64,000 bases of DNA. It comes from Ferruginibacter sp. (GTDB taxonomy: Bacteria > Bacteroidota > Bacteroidia > Chitinophagales > Chitinophagaceae). The notes beneath the pieces were generated by a model. It worked only from the letters and a program-made list of their open reading frames with translations, was not told the origin of the DNA and ran no database searches. This document shows positions 1 to 9,310 of this stretch, piece after piece. The stretch's first letter is position 1. Each line of letters begins with the position of its first letter. Made by a program: the position numbers and the translations under genes. The stretch spans positions 16,704 through 80,703 of the forward strand of contig NZ_JACMOO010000257.1 of assembly GCF_014377975.1 (NCBI RefSeq). The letters are read 5' to 3'.

Positions 1-1
1 C

Positions 2-1498
2 ACTAAAGTAATCGGTAGTTTCTTCGGCCCTATCATGCTTGTCTGGTTTATTATGATCATGATTTTAGGTATTGTTCAGGTAACTTACTATCCGCACATT
101 TTATCAGCCTTTAATCCATATTACGCCTACGATTTGCTAAGCCATTATCCTAAGGGCTTTTGGCTGCTGGGTTCTGTTTTTTTATGCACCACCGGCGCAG
201 AAGCATTGTACAGCGACCTGGGACATTGCGGCAGAAAGAATATTCAGGTAAGCTGGATATTTGTAAAAATTGCACTGGTAGCCAATTATTTTGGGCAGGC
301 GGCATGGTTACTAAAAAGTGGCAAAACAACATTAGATGGTATCAATCCATTCTATGCAATTATCCCTCATGCATATTTATTACCGTCTATAGTTGTTGCC
401 ACATTGGCTACCATTATAGCAAGCCAGGCATTGATCAGCGGTTCATTTACCTTGATAAGCGAAGCGGTGAATATGAATTTCTGGCCACGCATCACTATAA
501 AATTTCCTACCAATGTACGGGGGCAAATTTACATTCCCAGCATTAACTGGATTTTATGGATTGGCTGTGTGGTAATGATGCTGTATTTTAAAGAATCAAG
601 CGCAATGGAGGCTGCGTATGGTTTTTCCATTACTATCGCCATGTTAATGACAACTATGCTCATGTTCTACTACATGAAGTTTATAAAAAAATGGGCCGCC
701 CCTGTTTTTATTTTGATAGTCACCATTTTTTTAGCGGTAGAAATTTCTTTTTTTATAGCCAATGTTGCCAAGATAAAACAACGATGGATGTTCTTAATAT
801 TTGAAATCATGCTGGTATTTATCATGTATATCTGGTACAAGGCAAGAAAAATTACCAACCGCTTTTTAAATTTTGAAACCATTAATGCCTTTGTACCTGC
901 ATTACATAATTTGAGTGTAAACTTAAATGAACCTAAATATGCTACCCATCTTGTATATCTGACAAAAGCCAATAACTCAAAAAGTATTGAAAAAAGAATT
1001 TTAGAATCCATTTTCAGTAAACGGCCCAAGCGTGCCGATGTGTATTGGTTTGTTCATATCGACCGGACAGATGAACCTTACACCATGGAATATTCTGTAG
1101 AAGAAATTGAACATGATAAAATTATTAGGATAGAGTTTCGCCTGGGCTTTCGTATTCAGCCAAGAATAAATCTTTTTCTTAAAAAAGTAATGCAGGAAAT
1201 GGTTGAACACCATGAACTGGAAGTTGGCACTAATCATGAAGCGCCATTGTTAAACAAACATAATATTTCTGCTGATGTAAGGTATGTGTTGATCCAAAAA
1301 TTCCTCTCTATAGAAAATGAGTTTTCGTTTGAGGATAGTTTTATCCTCAACTCTTATTTTGCCATTTTAAACCTGGGTCAATCTGATAAAAAGGCTTTTG
1401 GTTTGGAGATGGGAGATATAGCGATCGAACGTATTCCTCTCGTGGTTTCACCGGTGATAAATGTTCCGCTTAAACGAATTGATCATCACAAAGAATAA
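2..1498 (+). CDS. kup: KUP-family potassium uptake protein, 5' end outside window
   Basis: Frame is open to the window edge; multi-TM protein with a KUP-like soluble C-terminus (SVNLNEPKYATHLVYLTKANN...YWFVHIDRTDEPYTMEY). Confidence 0.9.
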   Translation, partial: TKVIGSFFGPIMLVWFIMIMILGIVQVTYYPHILSAFNPYYAYDLLSHYPKGFWLLGSVFLCTTGAEALYSDLGHCGRKNIQVSWIFVKIALVANYFGQAAWLLKSGKTTLDGINPFYAIIPHAYLLPSIVVATLATIIASQALISGSFTLISEAVNMNFWPRITIKFPTNVRGQIYIPSINWILWIGCVVMMLYFKESSAMEAAYGFSITIAMLMTTMLMFYYMKFIKKWAAPVFILIVTIFLAVEISFFIANVAKIKQRWMFLIFEIMLVFIMYIWYKARKITNRFLNFETINAFVPALHNLSVNLNEPKYATHLVYLTKANNSKSIEKRILESIFSKRPKRADVYWFVHIDRTDEPYTMEYSVEEIEHDKIIRIEFRLGFRIQPRINLFLKKVMQEMVEHHELEVGTNHEAPLLNKHNISADVRYVLIQKFLSIENEFSFEDSFILNSYFAILNLGQSDKKAFGLEMGDIAIERIPLVVSPVINVPLKRIDHHKE

Positions 1499-1598
1499 TA
1501 TTACTATATTTTTAGCCAGATTAAGTAGCTGCTAAAACCGGTATAACCGATTATTCCCATCCTAAAAAATATACTTCGCACCATGCTTTTTTGATAAA

Positions 1599-1627
1599 AA
1601 ACCCTTCCAAAACGGAAGGGTTTTTTT
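1599..1627 (+). terminator. Rho-independent terminator after kup
   Basis: AAACCCTTCC-AAAAC-GGAAGGGTTT followed by a T run. Confidence 0.85.
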
Positions 1628-1950
1628 ATTTTCCTATTTTATTATAGTAACCTGATACTGGCGAAATGCAATGTGGCACAGCATCTTAGAAATATTATAG
1701 AAGAATTTGTGTTATGGTACATTATTGGCAAACCATTGGTTCTAAAATTAAAAACATGATCAATAAATATAAAACTGCCTTATTTATATCGAAGGTGGCT
1801 ATGGAGAAAAACCAAAATGTTTTAAAAAATATCTCGGGTAACTAATATTCCTGAACGCATCCTTGAAGGAAACAATTATAAGATAATTACAAGTATTGGA
1901 GCAACATGTGTAGATACTGAGTAGCTGCAACCAAATATACTACAGCGCAA

Positions 1951-1982
1951 TTATTTATTAGAAAAGCCTTTCTAATAAATAA
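1951..1982. promoter_or_regulatory. Perfect 14-bp inverted repeat in kdp leader
   Basis: TTATTTATTAGAAA-AGCC-TTTCTAATAAATAA, 28 bp upstream of the first kdp micro-ORF. Confidence 0.6.
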
Positions 1983-2010
1983 GATTTAAACAAATTTTAA
2001 ACTAAATTTT

Positions 2011-2094
2011 ATGACCACATTTTTGTTACTAATTGCAGGGCTGTTATGCTTTGCCCTTTTTTTTAAATGCATTGATTATTTTGAAAATATTTAA
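2011..2094 (+). CDS. 27-aa single-TM micro-ORF upstream of kdpF
   Basis: MTTFLLLIAGLLCFALFFKCIDYFENI*; hydrophobic stretch plus basic/aromatic tail; lies in the kdp leader; below the ORF-track length cutoff. Confidence 0.6.
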   Translation: MTTFLLLIAGLLCFALFFKCIDYFENI

Positions 2095-2136
2095 TGTTGA
2101 CCAACCACAATTTTTAAAAAACTAAATCTACAAAAC

Positions 2137-2217
2137 ATGTTTTTAATACTCTTCATTCTTTCGATAGCGGTATTTGTTTACCTGCTGTACGTTTTATTGA
2201 AACCCGAAAAATTTTAA
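2137..2217 (+). CDS. kdpF: K+-transporting ATPase subunit KdpF
   Basis: MFLILFILSIAVFVYLLYVLLKPEKF*; KdpF-like YLLYVLLKPEKF ending, 15 bp before kdpA. Confidence 0.88.
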   Translation: MFLILFILSIAVFVYLLYVLLKPEKF

Positions 2218-2232
2218 TCTTAAAAAAGAATT

Positions 2233-3948
2233 ATGAACACAGAATTAATAGGTATAATAGTATCTTTTTTACTTACGGTATTATTAGCTTTTCCACTTGG
2301 TAAATATATTGCCAAAGTATTTGGCGGAGAAAAAACCTGGACTGATTTTATGAAGCCAGTTGAACGGCTGATATACAAAATAACCGGCATCAACCCTGCA
2401 CAGGCCATGACCTGGAAGGAATTTTTAAAAGCTATGCTTACCATAAACATGTTATGGTTGGTGTATGCATTTTTTATGTTTCTCTATCAGGCGCACTTGC
2501 CCATGAATCCAGACGGTAACCCGAACATGACAGCAGACCTTAGCTTTAATACGGCTATCAGTTTTGTGGTAAATTGTAACCTGCAGGATTACTCCGGCGA
2601 AAGCGGCGTTACCTATCTTACACAACTTTTTGTTATAACTTTTTTACAGTTTGTCAGTGCCGCCACGGGTATTGCCTGCCTGGTTGCCTTGTTCAATGGC
2701 CTCAAACAAAAAACAACCAACAACCTGGGTAATTTCTGGCAAATTTTTACGGTAAGTATTACCAGGATATTGCTACCGCTTTGTATAGTGGTTGCCGTAC
2801 TGCTGGCATTCAATGGTTCGCCTGCAAGCTATGATGGTAAAGATACTATTACAACATTGCAGGGCGATACCATGCAGGTATCCCGCGGGCCAGCTGCCGG
2901 CATGATCGCAATCAAGCACATAGGCACCAATGGCGGCGGCTGGTTTGGCGCCAACTCTGCGCATCCGCTGGAAAACCCCAATTACTTTACCAATATGGTT
3001 GAAATAATTGGTCAGGCACTGATACCAATATCATTGCTATTTGCATTGGGCTTCTACATCAAACGTAAAAAATTCGCTTACATTATTTTTGGCGTGATGA
3101 CGCTGGGATTTCTTTGTTTAGTGATACCCACCGTCATTACAGAAATTCACGGAAACCCCCTGATAGCAAAAATGGGCGTTGCGCAATTAACCGGTGCAAT
3201 GGAGGGCAAAGAAGTAAGATTCGGCCCGGCTGCTTCCGGTTACTGGAGCATTCTTACCACAGTTATATCTACTGGGTCTGTAAATTCCATGCACGATAGT
3301 TCTATGGCATTATCAGGGCTTATGCAGATACTTGCCATGCTTGTAAATGGTTTTTACGGAGGTTGCGGTGTAGGCATACTAAACTATTTTATCTACATAA
3401 TTATTGCGGTATTTATATCGGGGTTGATGGTTGGCCGTACACCAGAATTTTTGGGTCATAAAGTAGAAGCGAGAGAAGTTAAGATAGCCGCATTGGTCAC
3501 TTTATTATCTGCCTTTATTATAAAAGCAGGCACCGCTTTGGCGGCTTATTACGTTGTTCATCATGCCAATGCAGATTGGGCCGTTAAGCCAGGTGCATGG
3601 TTAAACAATCCCGGCTACCACGGTTTTACTGAAATGTTATATCAATATACTTCTTCAAACGCAAACAATGGCAGCGGTCTTGCAGGGCTAACAGCTAATA
3701 ATCCTTTTTGGAATATTACTACCGGTTTTGCTATGATACTTGGCAGGTACCTGCCTATCATTGGGCCTATTGCTATCATTGGTTTGATGGCTAATAAAAA
3801 ATACGTTCCCGAATCTGCAGGTACTTTAAAAGTAGACTCGGTTACATTTGGCATGATGACATTTGCGGTAATCATCATCGTTACAGCGCTCTCTTATTTT
3901 CCTCCGCTGGTACTAGGCCCAATTGCAGAATATTTCAGTATCCATTAA
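2233..3948 (+). CDS. kdpA: Potassium-transporting ATPase subunit KdpA
   Basis: KdpA motifs GTNGGGWFGANSAHPLENP, GLMVGRTPEFLGHKVEAREVK. Confidence 0.97.
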   Translation: MNTELIGIIVSFLLTVLLAFPLGKYIAKVFGGEKTWTDFMKPVERLIYKITGINPAQAMTWKEFLKAMLTINMLWLVYAFFMFLYQAHLPMNPDGNPNMTADLSFNTAISFVVNCNLQDYSGESGVTYLTQLFVITFLQFVSAATGIACLVALFNGLKQKTTNNLGNFWQIFTVSITRILLPLCIVVAVLLAFNGSPASYDGKDTITTLQGDTMQVSRGPAAGMIAIKHIGTNGGGWFGANSAHPLENPNYFTNMVEIIGQALIPISLLFALGFYIKRKKFAYIIFGVMTLGFLCLVIPTVITEIHGNPLIAKMGVAQLTGAMEGKEVRFGPAASGYWSILTTVISTGSVNSMHDSSMALSGLMQILAMLVNGFYGGCGVGILNYFIYIIIAVFISGLMVGRTPEFLGHKVEAREVKIAALVTLLSAFIIKAGTALAAYYVVHHANADWAVKPGAWLNNPGYHGFTEMLYQYTSSNANNGSGLAGLTANNPFWNITTGFAMILGRYLPIIGPIAIIGLMANKKYVPESAGTLKVDSVTFGMMTFAVIIIVTALSYFPPLVLGPIAEYFSIH

Positions 3949-4041
3949 ATGATGTAAAATAAATCATCAGTAAAATTTATCAATAAAACCTAACTCCGTA
4001 CTGTTTCTATCAGACATAGCATTACGGCAAAAATAAAAATT

Positions 4042-6087
4042 ATGGCAAAGGAACAATCAAATAAACTCTTCGAGCCAGCACTTGTAAAGGAAGCGCTCAA
4101 GCAGTCTTTTGTAAAATTAAACCCACGCATCATGATGCGCAACCCTGTAATGTTTACTGTGGAAATTGGAACTGCCATCATGCTTGCAGTATGCATCTGG
4201 ATATTGGCCGGTGAAAAAACGCAGGGACATTTTGGGTACAACCTGGCAATATTCCTGATATTATTCATCACCGTACTATTTGCCAATTTTGCAGAAGCTA
4301 TTGCAGAAGCAAGGGGAAAGGCACAGGCAAACAGTTTACGTAAAACAAGAGAAGAAACACCCGCAAAATGGATACAGCCAGTGGGCGACATGTACGTGAA
4401 TGAAGTGAAGATAGTACCGTCGAGCCAATTAAAAAAAGGGGACGTATTTCTTTGTGAAACCGGCGACATGATACCGATGGATGGCGAGATAATAGAAGGT
4501 ATTGCTACGATCGATGAAAGCGCCATCACCGGCGAAAGTGCTCCGGTGATAAGAGAAAGCGGTGGCGACAAAAGCTCCGTTACGGGCGGTACCAAAGTAT
4601 TGTCGGATAAAATTAAGGTAAGAGTAACCACCGATCCCGGCGAAAGTTTTTTAGATAAAATGATTGCATTGGTTGAAGGTGCATCCCGCCAGAAAACACC
4701 CAACGAAATTGCATTAACCATCTTACTGGCAAGCTTCACAATTATCTTTTTAATAGTTTGCGTAACCCTCAAGCCTTTTGCAGATTATGCAAACACACCT
4801 ATTACCATCGCCGCATTTGTTAGTTTGTATGTATGTTTGATACCCACTACCATTGGTGGCTTATTAAGCGCCATTGGCATAGCTGGCATGGATAGAGCTT
4901 TGCGTGCAAACGTAATTACAAAAAGTGGTAAAGCGGTAGAAACAGCGGGCGATCTGGATGTGTTGTTGTTAGATAAAACGGGTACCATCACCATTGGCAA
5001 CAGAAAAGCTACCAATTTTTATCCTGCACCTGGCGTAGTTGAAAAACTATTTATCGAAATGTCGGTACTGTCTTCGCTGGCGGATGAAACCCCCGAAGGA
5101 AAATCTATTGTAGAATTGGGCAAGCTGCCACCAAATCATTTTAACACAGAAAAGTCTGCTTTTATAAAATTTACAGCAGAAACCAGAAGCAGTGGTATGG
5201 ATATGGCAGATGGTACAAAGGTGCGCAAAGGTGCCTTTGATTCTATCCGAACCATGGTTATAAAAGCTGGCAATCCTTTTCCAGCTGAAACTGAAGAGAG
5301 GGTAAAAGCTATTGCCAGTAACGGTGGAACTCCACTGGTAGTTAGCTGTAACAACCAGGCTTTGGGTGTTATCGAGTTACAGGATATCATCAAACCAGGC
5401 ATACAGGAACGTTTTGAACGCTTAAGAAAGATGGGTGTAAAAACCGTAATGGTAACAGGCGATAACCCGCTTACTGCCAGGTTTATTGCAGAAAAAGCAG
5501 GCGTAGATGATTATATAGCAGAGGCCAAACCAGAAGACAAGATGAACTACATCAAGAAGGAACAACAAAGCGGTAAGCTGGTTGCGATGATGGGCGATGG
5601 TACCAATGATGCGCCCGCCCTTGCCCAGGCAGATGTGGGCGTAGCTATGAACAGCGGCACTGCAGCAGCAAAGGAAGCTGGCAATATGGTTGACCTTGAT
5701 AACGACCCTACCAAATTGATTGAGATAGTTGAGATAGGCAAACAACTGTTAATGACCCGGGGAACGCTCACTACCTTTTCTATCGCAAATGACGTGGCTA
5801 AATATTTTGCCATCGTTCCTGCCCTGTTCATCGTATCTATCCCAGGGCTTCAATCGCTCAACATCATGTACCTGAAAAGCGCCGAAAGTGCCATCTTATC
5901 AGCAGTTATATTTAATGCCATTATCATCCCGATACTTATCCCACTGGCTTTAAAAGGAGTTGCTTATAAACCAATAGGTGCAAGTGCCTTGCTGCGAAGA
6001 AATCTTTTAATCTATGGTCTGGGTGGTATCATTGTTCCCTTTATAGGGATTAAATTAATCGATATGCTTTTAGGCTTATTTATGTAG
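4042..6087 (+). CDS. kdpB: Potassium-transporting P-type ATPase subunit KdpB
   Basis: DKTGTIT phosphorylation motif, [29 protein letters not shown]. Confidence 0.98.
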   Translation: MAKEQSNKLFEPALVKEALKQSFVKLNPRIMMRNPVMFTVEIGTAIMLAVCIWILAGEKTQGHFGYNLAIFLILFITVLFANFAEAIAEARGKAQANSLRKTREETPAKWIQPVGDMYVNEVKIVPSSQLKKGDVFLCETGDMIPMDGEIIEGIATIDESAITGESAPVIRESGGDKSSVTGGTKVLSDKIKVRVTTDPGESFLDKMIALVEGASRQKTPNEIALTILLASFTIIFLIVCVTLKPFADYANTPITIAAFVSLYVCLIPTTIGGLLSAIGIAGMDRALRANVITKSGKAVETAGDLDVLLLDKTGTITIGNRKATNFYPAPGVVEKLFIEMSVLSSLADETPEGKSIVELGKLPPNHFNTEKSAFIKFTAETRSSGMDMADGTKVRKGAFDSIRTMVIKAGNPFPAETEERVKAIASNGGTPLVVSCNNQALGVIELQDIIKPGIQERFERLRKMGVKTVMVTGDNPLTARFIAEKAGVDDYIAEAKPEDKMNYIKKEQQSGKLVAMMGDGTNDAPALAQADVGVAMNSGTAAAKEAGNMVDLDNDPTKLIEIVEIGKQLLMTRGTLTTFSIANDVAKYFAIVPALFIVSIPGLQSLNIMYLKSAESAILSAVIFNAIIIPILIPLALKGVAYKPIGASALLRRNLLIYGLGGIIVPFIGIKLIDMLLGLFM

Positions 6088-6183
6088 ACATCATAAAGTT
6101 GATACAAAATATAAATACTAAACTTTTTGTACTCCTTTTTTTGCATCGTTCAAAGTAAAAATTGACATCTTAAAATTAATAAA

Positions 6184-6747
6184 ATGAAAAAATATTTGTT
6201 GCCTTCGTTAAAAATAACGCTGGTGTTCATTGTTATATGTTCAGTATTGTATCCACTGTTTATTGCAGCAGTGGCAAAACTTGCTCCAGGTGGGGGCAAA
6301 GGCGTAACCGTTAGCGTAAACGGTAAAGTAGTGGGTTATGCCAATGTTGGCCAAAAATTTACAGCAGATAAATACTTCTGGAGCCGGCCATCTGGTGTGG
6401 ATTACAATGCCGCAGGTTCTGCAGGTTCTAACAAAGGGCCCACTAATTCTGATTATTTAAAGCAGGTACAGGACAGGATAGATACTTTTATTGTACATAA
6501 CCCCACTATAAAAAAAGAAGCTATCCCTTCAGAATTAGTAACTGCTTCTGGTAGCGGGCTAGATCCAGACCTATCTCCGGAAGGTGCTTATGTACAAGTG
6601 GAAAGAATTGCCAAAACAAGGAACCTTTCAGCAGAAAAAATAAACGCTCTTGTTGCACAACAAATACAGAATCCTCTGCTGGGATTGTTTGGACCCAAAA
6701 AAGTGAATGTACTTCAGCTCAACATTCAATTAGATATATTAAAATAA
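6184..6747 (+). CDS. kdpC: Potassium-transporting ATPase subunit KdpC
   Basis: N-terminal TM; YFWSRPSGVDYNAAGSAGSNKGPTN and SGLDPDLSPEGAYVQVERIAK. Confidence 0.97.
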   Translation: MKKYLLPSLKITLVFIVICSVLYPLFIAAVAKLAPGGGKGVTVSVNGKVVGYANVGQKFTADKYFWSRPSGVDYNAAGSAGSNKGPTNSDYLKQVQDRIDTFIVHNPTIKKEAIPSELVTASGSGLDPDLSPEGAYVQVERIAKTRNLSAEKINALVAQQIQNPLLGLFGPKKVNVLQLNIQLDILK

Positions 6748-6757
6748 TTAAAATACA

Positions 6758-7819
6758 ATGAAAAAAATATGGATTTTAATTGTAGCTATTGCAAGTAGTC
6801 AGCTAACTTATTCGCAGGGTAAAGATTCAACAAAAAAAACATCGCCGCCGGTTACGATTACTGGTTCTGTAGACGGCTACTACAGGTACAATTTTAATAA
6901 CCCAAAAATTTCGCCCTACAATAACTTAACAAGTTTTACACATTCCAGCAACTCTTTTGAATTAGGAATGGCATCTTTACGGGCCGACCATAGTTTTGGA
7001 AAAGTGAGTGCTACTGTGGACCTTGGCTTTGGAAAAAGAGCAGAAGAATTTGCGTACAATGATGCCAATACAAGATTAGTCATTAAACAATTGTATGTTA
7101 CTTATTCACCATCATCTGTAATTAAATTTACATTGGGTACCTGGGGTACACACATTGGATATGAAGTGCTGGACCCTTATTTAAATAGAAATTACAGCAT
7201 GAGTTATATGTTTACCAACGGGCCATTTTCTCACACGGGCTTAAAGGCAGATATTAGTATTGGTGGCAAGTCTGCGGTGATGCTGGGTATATCAAACCCT
7301 AACGATTACCGTTCTGCACCGGCAGCTCCAAAAACATTTATTGCACAATTTTCTACTGCATCTAAAAACGACAAATTAAAAGCTTATTTTAATTTTGCAG
7401 GCGGCAAACAAAACGACTTTAAAAAAGTAATTCAGGGAGATGTTGTGGCTACTTACGCAGTGTCAGGTAAATTTAGTATTGGTATAAATGGTACGTTGCA
7501 ATCTGTAAAAGCAGACCTTGACAGCAGTGGCACTTTCAAAAAATCTATCTGGAGCGGTGCTGCTTTATACCTTAACTACGACCCTGCAACCTGGGTTGGG
7601 CTTACGTTACGGGGTGAGTACATCAGCGACAAGGATTTATACCTTGGTTTAAAAAATATATTTGCACCAACATTATCTGCCAATTTTAAAATAGATAATT
7701 TAATCATCATTCCTGAAGTTAGGTTTGACAAAGCTGGTACAGAAGCGTTTTATAAAAATATAACCACATCCGCAAAATCAACCGGTAGTTTTATTTTAGC
7801 AGTGGTATACCATTTTTAG
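6758..7819 (+). CDS. Outer-membrane beta-barrel (porin-like) protein in kdp cluster
   Basis: Signal peptide, VTITGSVDGYYRYNFN start, C-terminal aromatic (YHF); 10 bp after kdpC on same strand. Confidence 0.8.
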   Translation: MKKIWILIVAIASSQLTYSQGKDSTKKTSPPVTITGSVDGYYRYNFNNPKISPYNNLTSFTHSSNSFELGMASLRADHSFGKVSATVDLGFGKRAEEFAYNDANTRLVIKQLYVTYSPSSVIKFTLGTWGTHIGYEVLDPYLNRNYSMSYMFTNGPFSHTGLKADISIGGKSAVMLGISNPNDYRSAPAAPKTFIAQFSTASKNDKLKAYFNFAGGKQNDFKKVIQGDVVATYAVSGKFSIGINGTLQSVKADLDSSGTFKKSIWSGAALYLNYDPATWVGLTLRGEYISDKDLYLGLKNIFAPTLSANFKIDNLIIIPEVRFDKAGTEAFYKNITTSAKSTGSFILAVVYHF

Positions 7820-7840
7820 TAGTGGATGTTAAGTTGTTAT

Positions 7841-7995
7841 AAGGTGCCAGGAACAACGAAGGTTGTGAGGCGTAAATAGCTATTTCCTGCAGGTGGTGTA
7901 CACTGCTGAATTGAATGTATTCAACCACGGTGGAAACTTTTACCTAAAACTATCCCTGGGAGATTTTAGGTTTGTTGTAATGGATAGTTTTTTTT
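7841..7995 (+). ncRNA. Candidate structured leader / attenuator upstream of kdpD-like genes
   Basis: Several short hairpins, then ACCUAAAA(7942-7949)/UUUUAGGU(7964-7971), which is incompatible with AAAACUAUCC(7946-7955)/GGAUAGUUUU(7982-7991) followed by U8. Confidence 0.4.
7946..7995 (+). terminator. Rho-independent terminator between porin and kdpD module
   Basis: AAAACTATCC...GGATAGTTTT stem with T8 run at 7988-7995; 26-nt loop. Confidence 0.6.
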
Positions 7996-8009
7996 GAGAC
8001 AATAATGAT

Positions 8010-8171
8010 ATGCCCGCTTTAAAAGATTTTATTAACGAAAGTTTTTATAACCTTAAACAAATTAGCGTAAAAAAAGCTGCAGGATTTGGATTAGCTAAAA
8101 GCAATTTAGTTCCAGAAAATTATCTGTTAATGTTGCAACTGGTTGAACATTTAAAATTTACACGGGAATAA
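8010..8171 (+). CDS. Small hypothetical protein, 53 aa
   Basis: MPALKDFINESFYNLKQISVKKAAGFGLAKSNLVPENYLLMLQLVEHLKFTRE*; between terminator and kdpD-like gene, stop 11 bp before next ATG. Confidence 0.45.
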   Translation: MPALKDFINESFYNLKQISVKKAAGFGLAKSNLVPENYLLMLQLVEHLKFTRE

Positions 8172-8182
8172 TAATTTTTACA

Positions 8183-9310
8183 ATGCCAGACGAGAAAGAA
8201 AAAAACGCTGAACATTTTTTAGACCTCATACGCAAAAGCAGGCGGGGAAAGTTTAAAATTTATATTGGCATGAGTGCGGGTGTAGGAAAAACTTACCGTA
8301 TGCTGCAGGAAGCACAAACCTTGTTGCGCAATGGTGTGGATGTAAAGATTGGCTACATAGAAACACACAACAGAAAAGAGACGCATGACTTGTTAGAAGG
8401 CCTGCCCGTTATACCAAGGCGTAAGCTGTTTTATAGGGGGAAAGAACTGGATGAGTTTGATGTGCAGGCGGTGATAAACCTTCATCCCGAAGTAGTGATT
8501 GTAGATGAATTGGCGCATAGTAATATCGAAGGCAGCAAAAATGAAAAACGCTGGCAGGATGTAGTGGATATATTAGATGCCGGCATTAATGTTATCAGTG
8601 CGGTAAACATACAACATATAGAAAGTCTGCATGCAAGCATCAAGACAATTACAGGAGTTGATGTAGGAGAACGGATACCAGACAGCGTTTTAGGGCAAGC
8701 CGATGAGGTAGTGAATATTGATTTGACTGCAGATGAACTAATCACCAGGCTAAAAGAAGGCAAGATTTATTCACCTGATAAAATAGAAATTTCTTTAAAG
8801 AATTTCTTTCAGAGCGAACGTATATTACAGTTGAGGGAACTGGCTTTAAAAGAAGTGGCAGGGCAAGTGGAGCGCAAGATAGAGATAGAGTTACCCCGGA
8901 ATACGCATCTTAAAACAGAACGTTTTTTAGCCTGCATCAGCAGCAACCATGAGATAGCAAAAAAAGTAATCCGCAAAACGGCAAGGTTATCATCCTACTA
9001 TAACAGCAAGTGGTATGTGCTGTTTGTGCAAACACCCAAAGAAGATGGCGACAATATTGGCCTGGCGGCGCAACGGCACCTTATAAACAATTTTAAACTG
9101 GCAACGGAGTTAGGCGCAGAGATCATCAAAATAAAAAATAAAAATATTGCCAAAGGAATTCTGGAGGCAAGCGTTGCACAAAATATAACCACTATTTGCA
9201 TAGGTAAACCTCACCTTACTTTATTCAATGTTATCCTCAGTACGCCTGTATTTAACCAGCTTTTAAATAAATTATCCGAATCAGATATTGACATTGTAAT
9301 TTTATCATAA
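8183..9310 (+). CDS. kdpD: KdpD N-terminal sensor module (KdpD + USP domains) without kinase
   Basis: GMSAGVGKTYRMLQEA Walker A, VIVDELAHSN, NIQHIESL; protein ends after the USP-like domain at 375 aa. Confidence 0.93.
   Translation: MPDEKEKNAEHFLDLIRKSRRGKFKIYIGMSAGVGKTYRMLQEAQTLLRNGVDVKIGYIETHNRKETHDLLEGLPVIPRRKLFYRGKELDEFDVQAVINLHPEVVIVDELAHSNIEGSKNEKRWQDVVDILDAGINVISAVNIQHIESLHASIKTITGVDVGERIPDSVLGQADEVVNIDLTADELITRLKEGKIYSPDKIEISLKNFFQSERILQLRELALKEVAGQVERKIEIELPRNTHLKTERFLACISSNHEIAKKVIRKTARLSSYYNSKWYVLFVQTPKEDGDNIGLAAQRHLINNFKLATELGAEIIKIKNKNIAKGILEASVAQNITTICIGKPHLTLFNVILSTPVFNQLLNKLSESDIDIVILS

Noticed and set aside
1715-1925. Short ORF fragments (MVHYWQTIGSKIKNMINKYK...; RVTNIPERILEGNNYKIITSIGATCVDTE) between kup and kdp
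   Set aside because: Too short and frame-broken to assign; possibly a gene relic but no family recognised
3990-4772. 260-aa minus-strand ORF opposite kdpB
   Set aside because: Antisense to a strongly conserved P-type ATPase; low-complexity shadow-frame composition
7841-7995. Identity as a known riboswitch (ydaO/c-di-AMP, TPP, cobalamin, M-box)
   Set aside because: By eye none of the core consensus motifs align; kept only as an unclassified candidate
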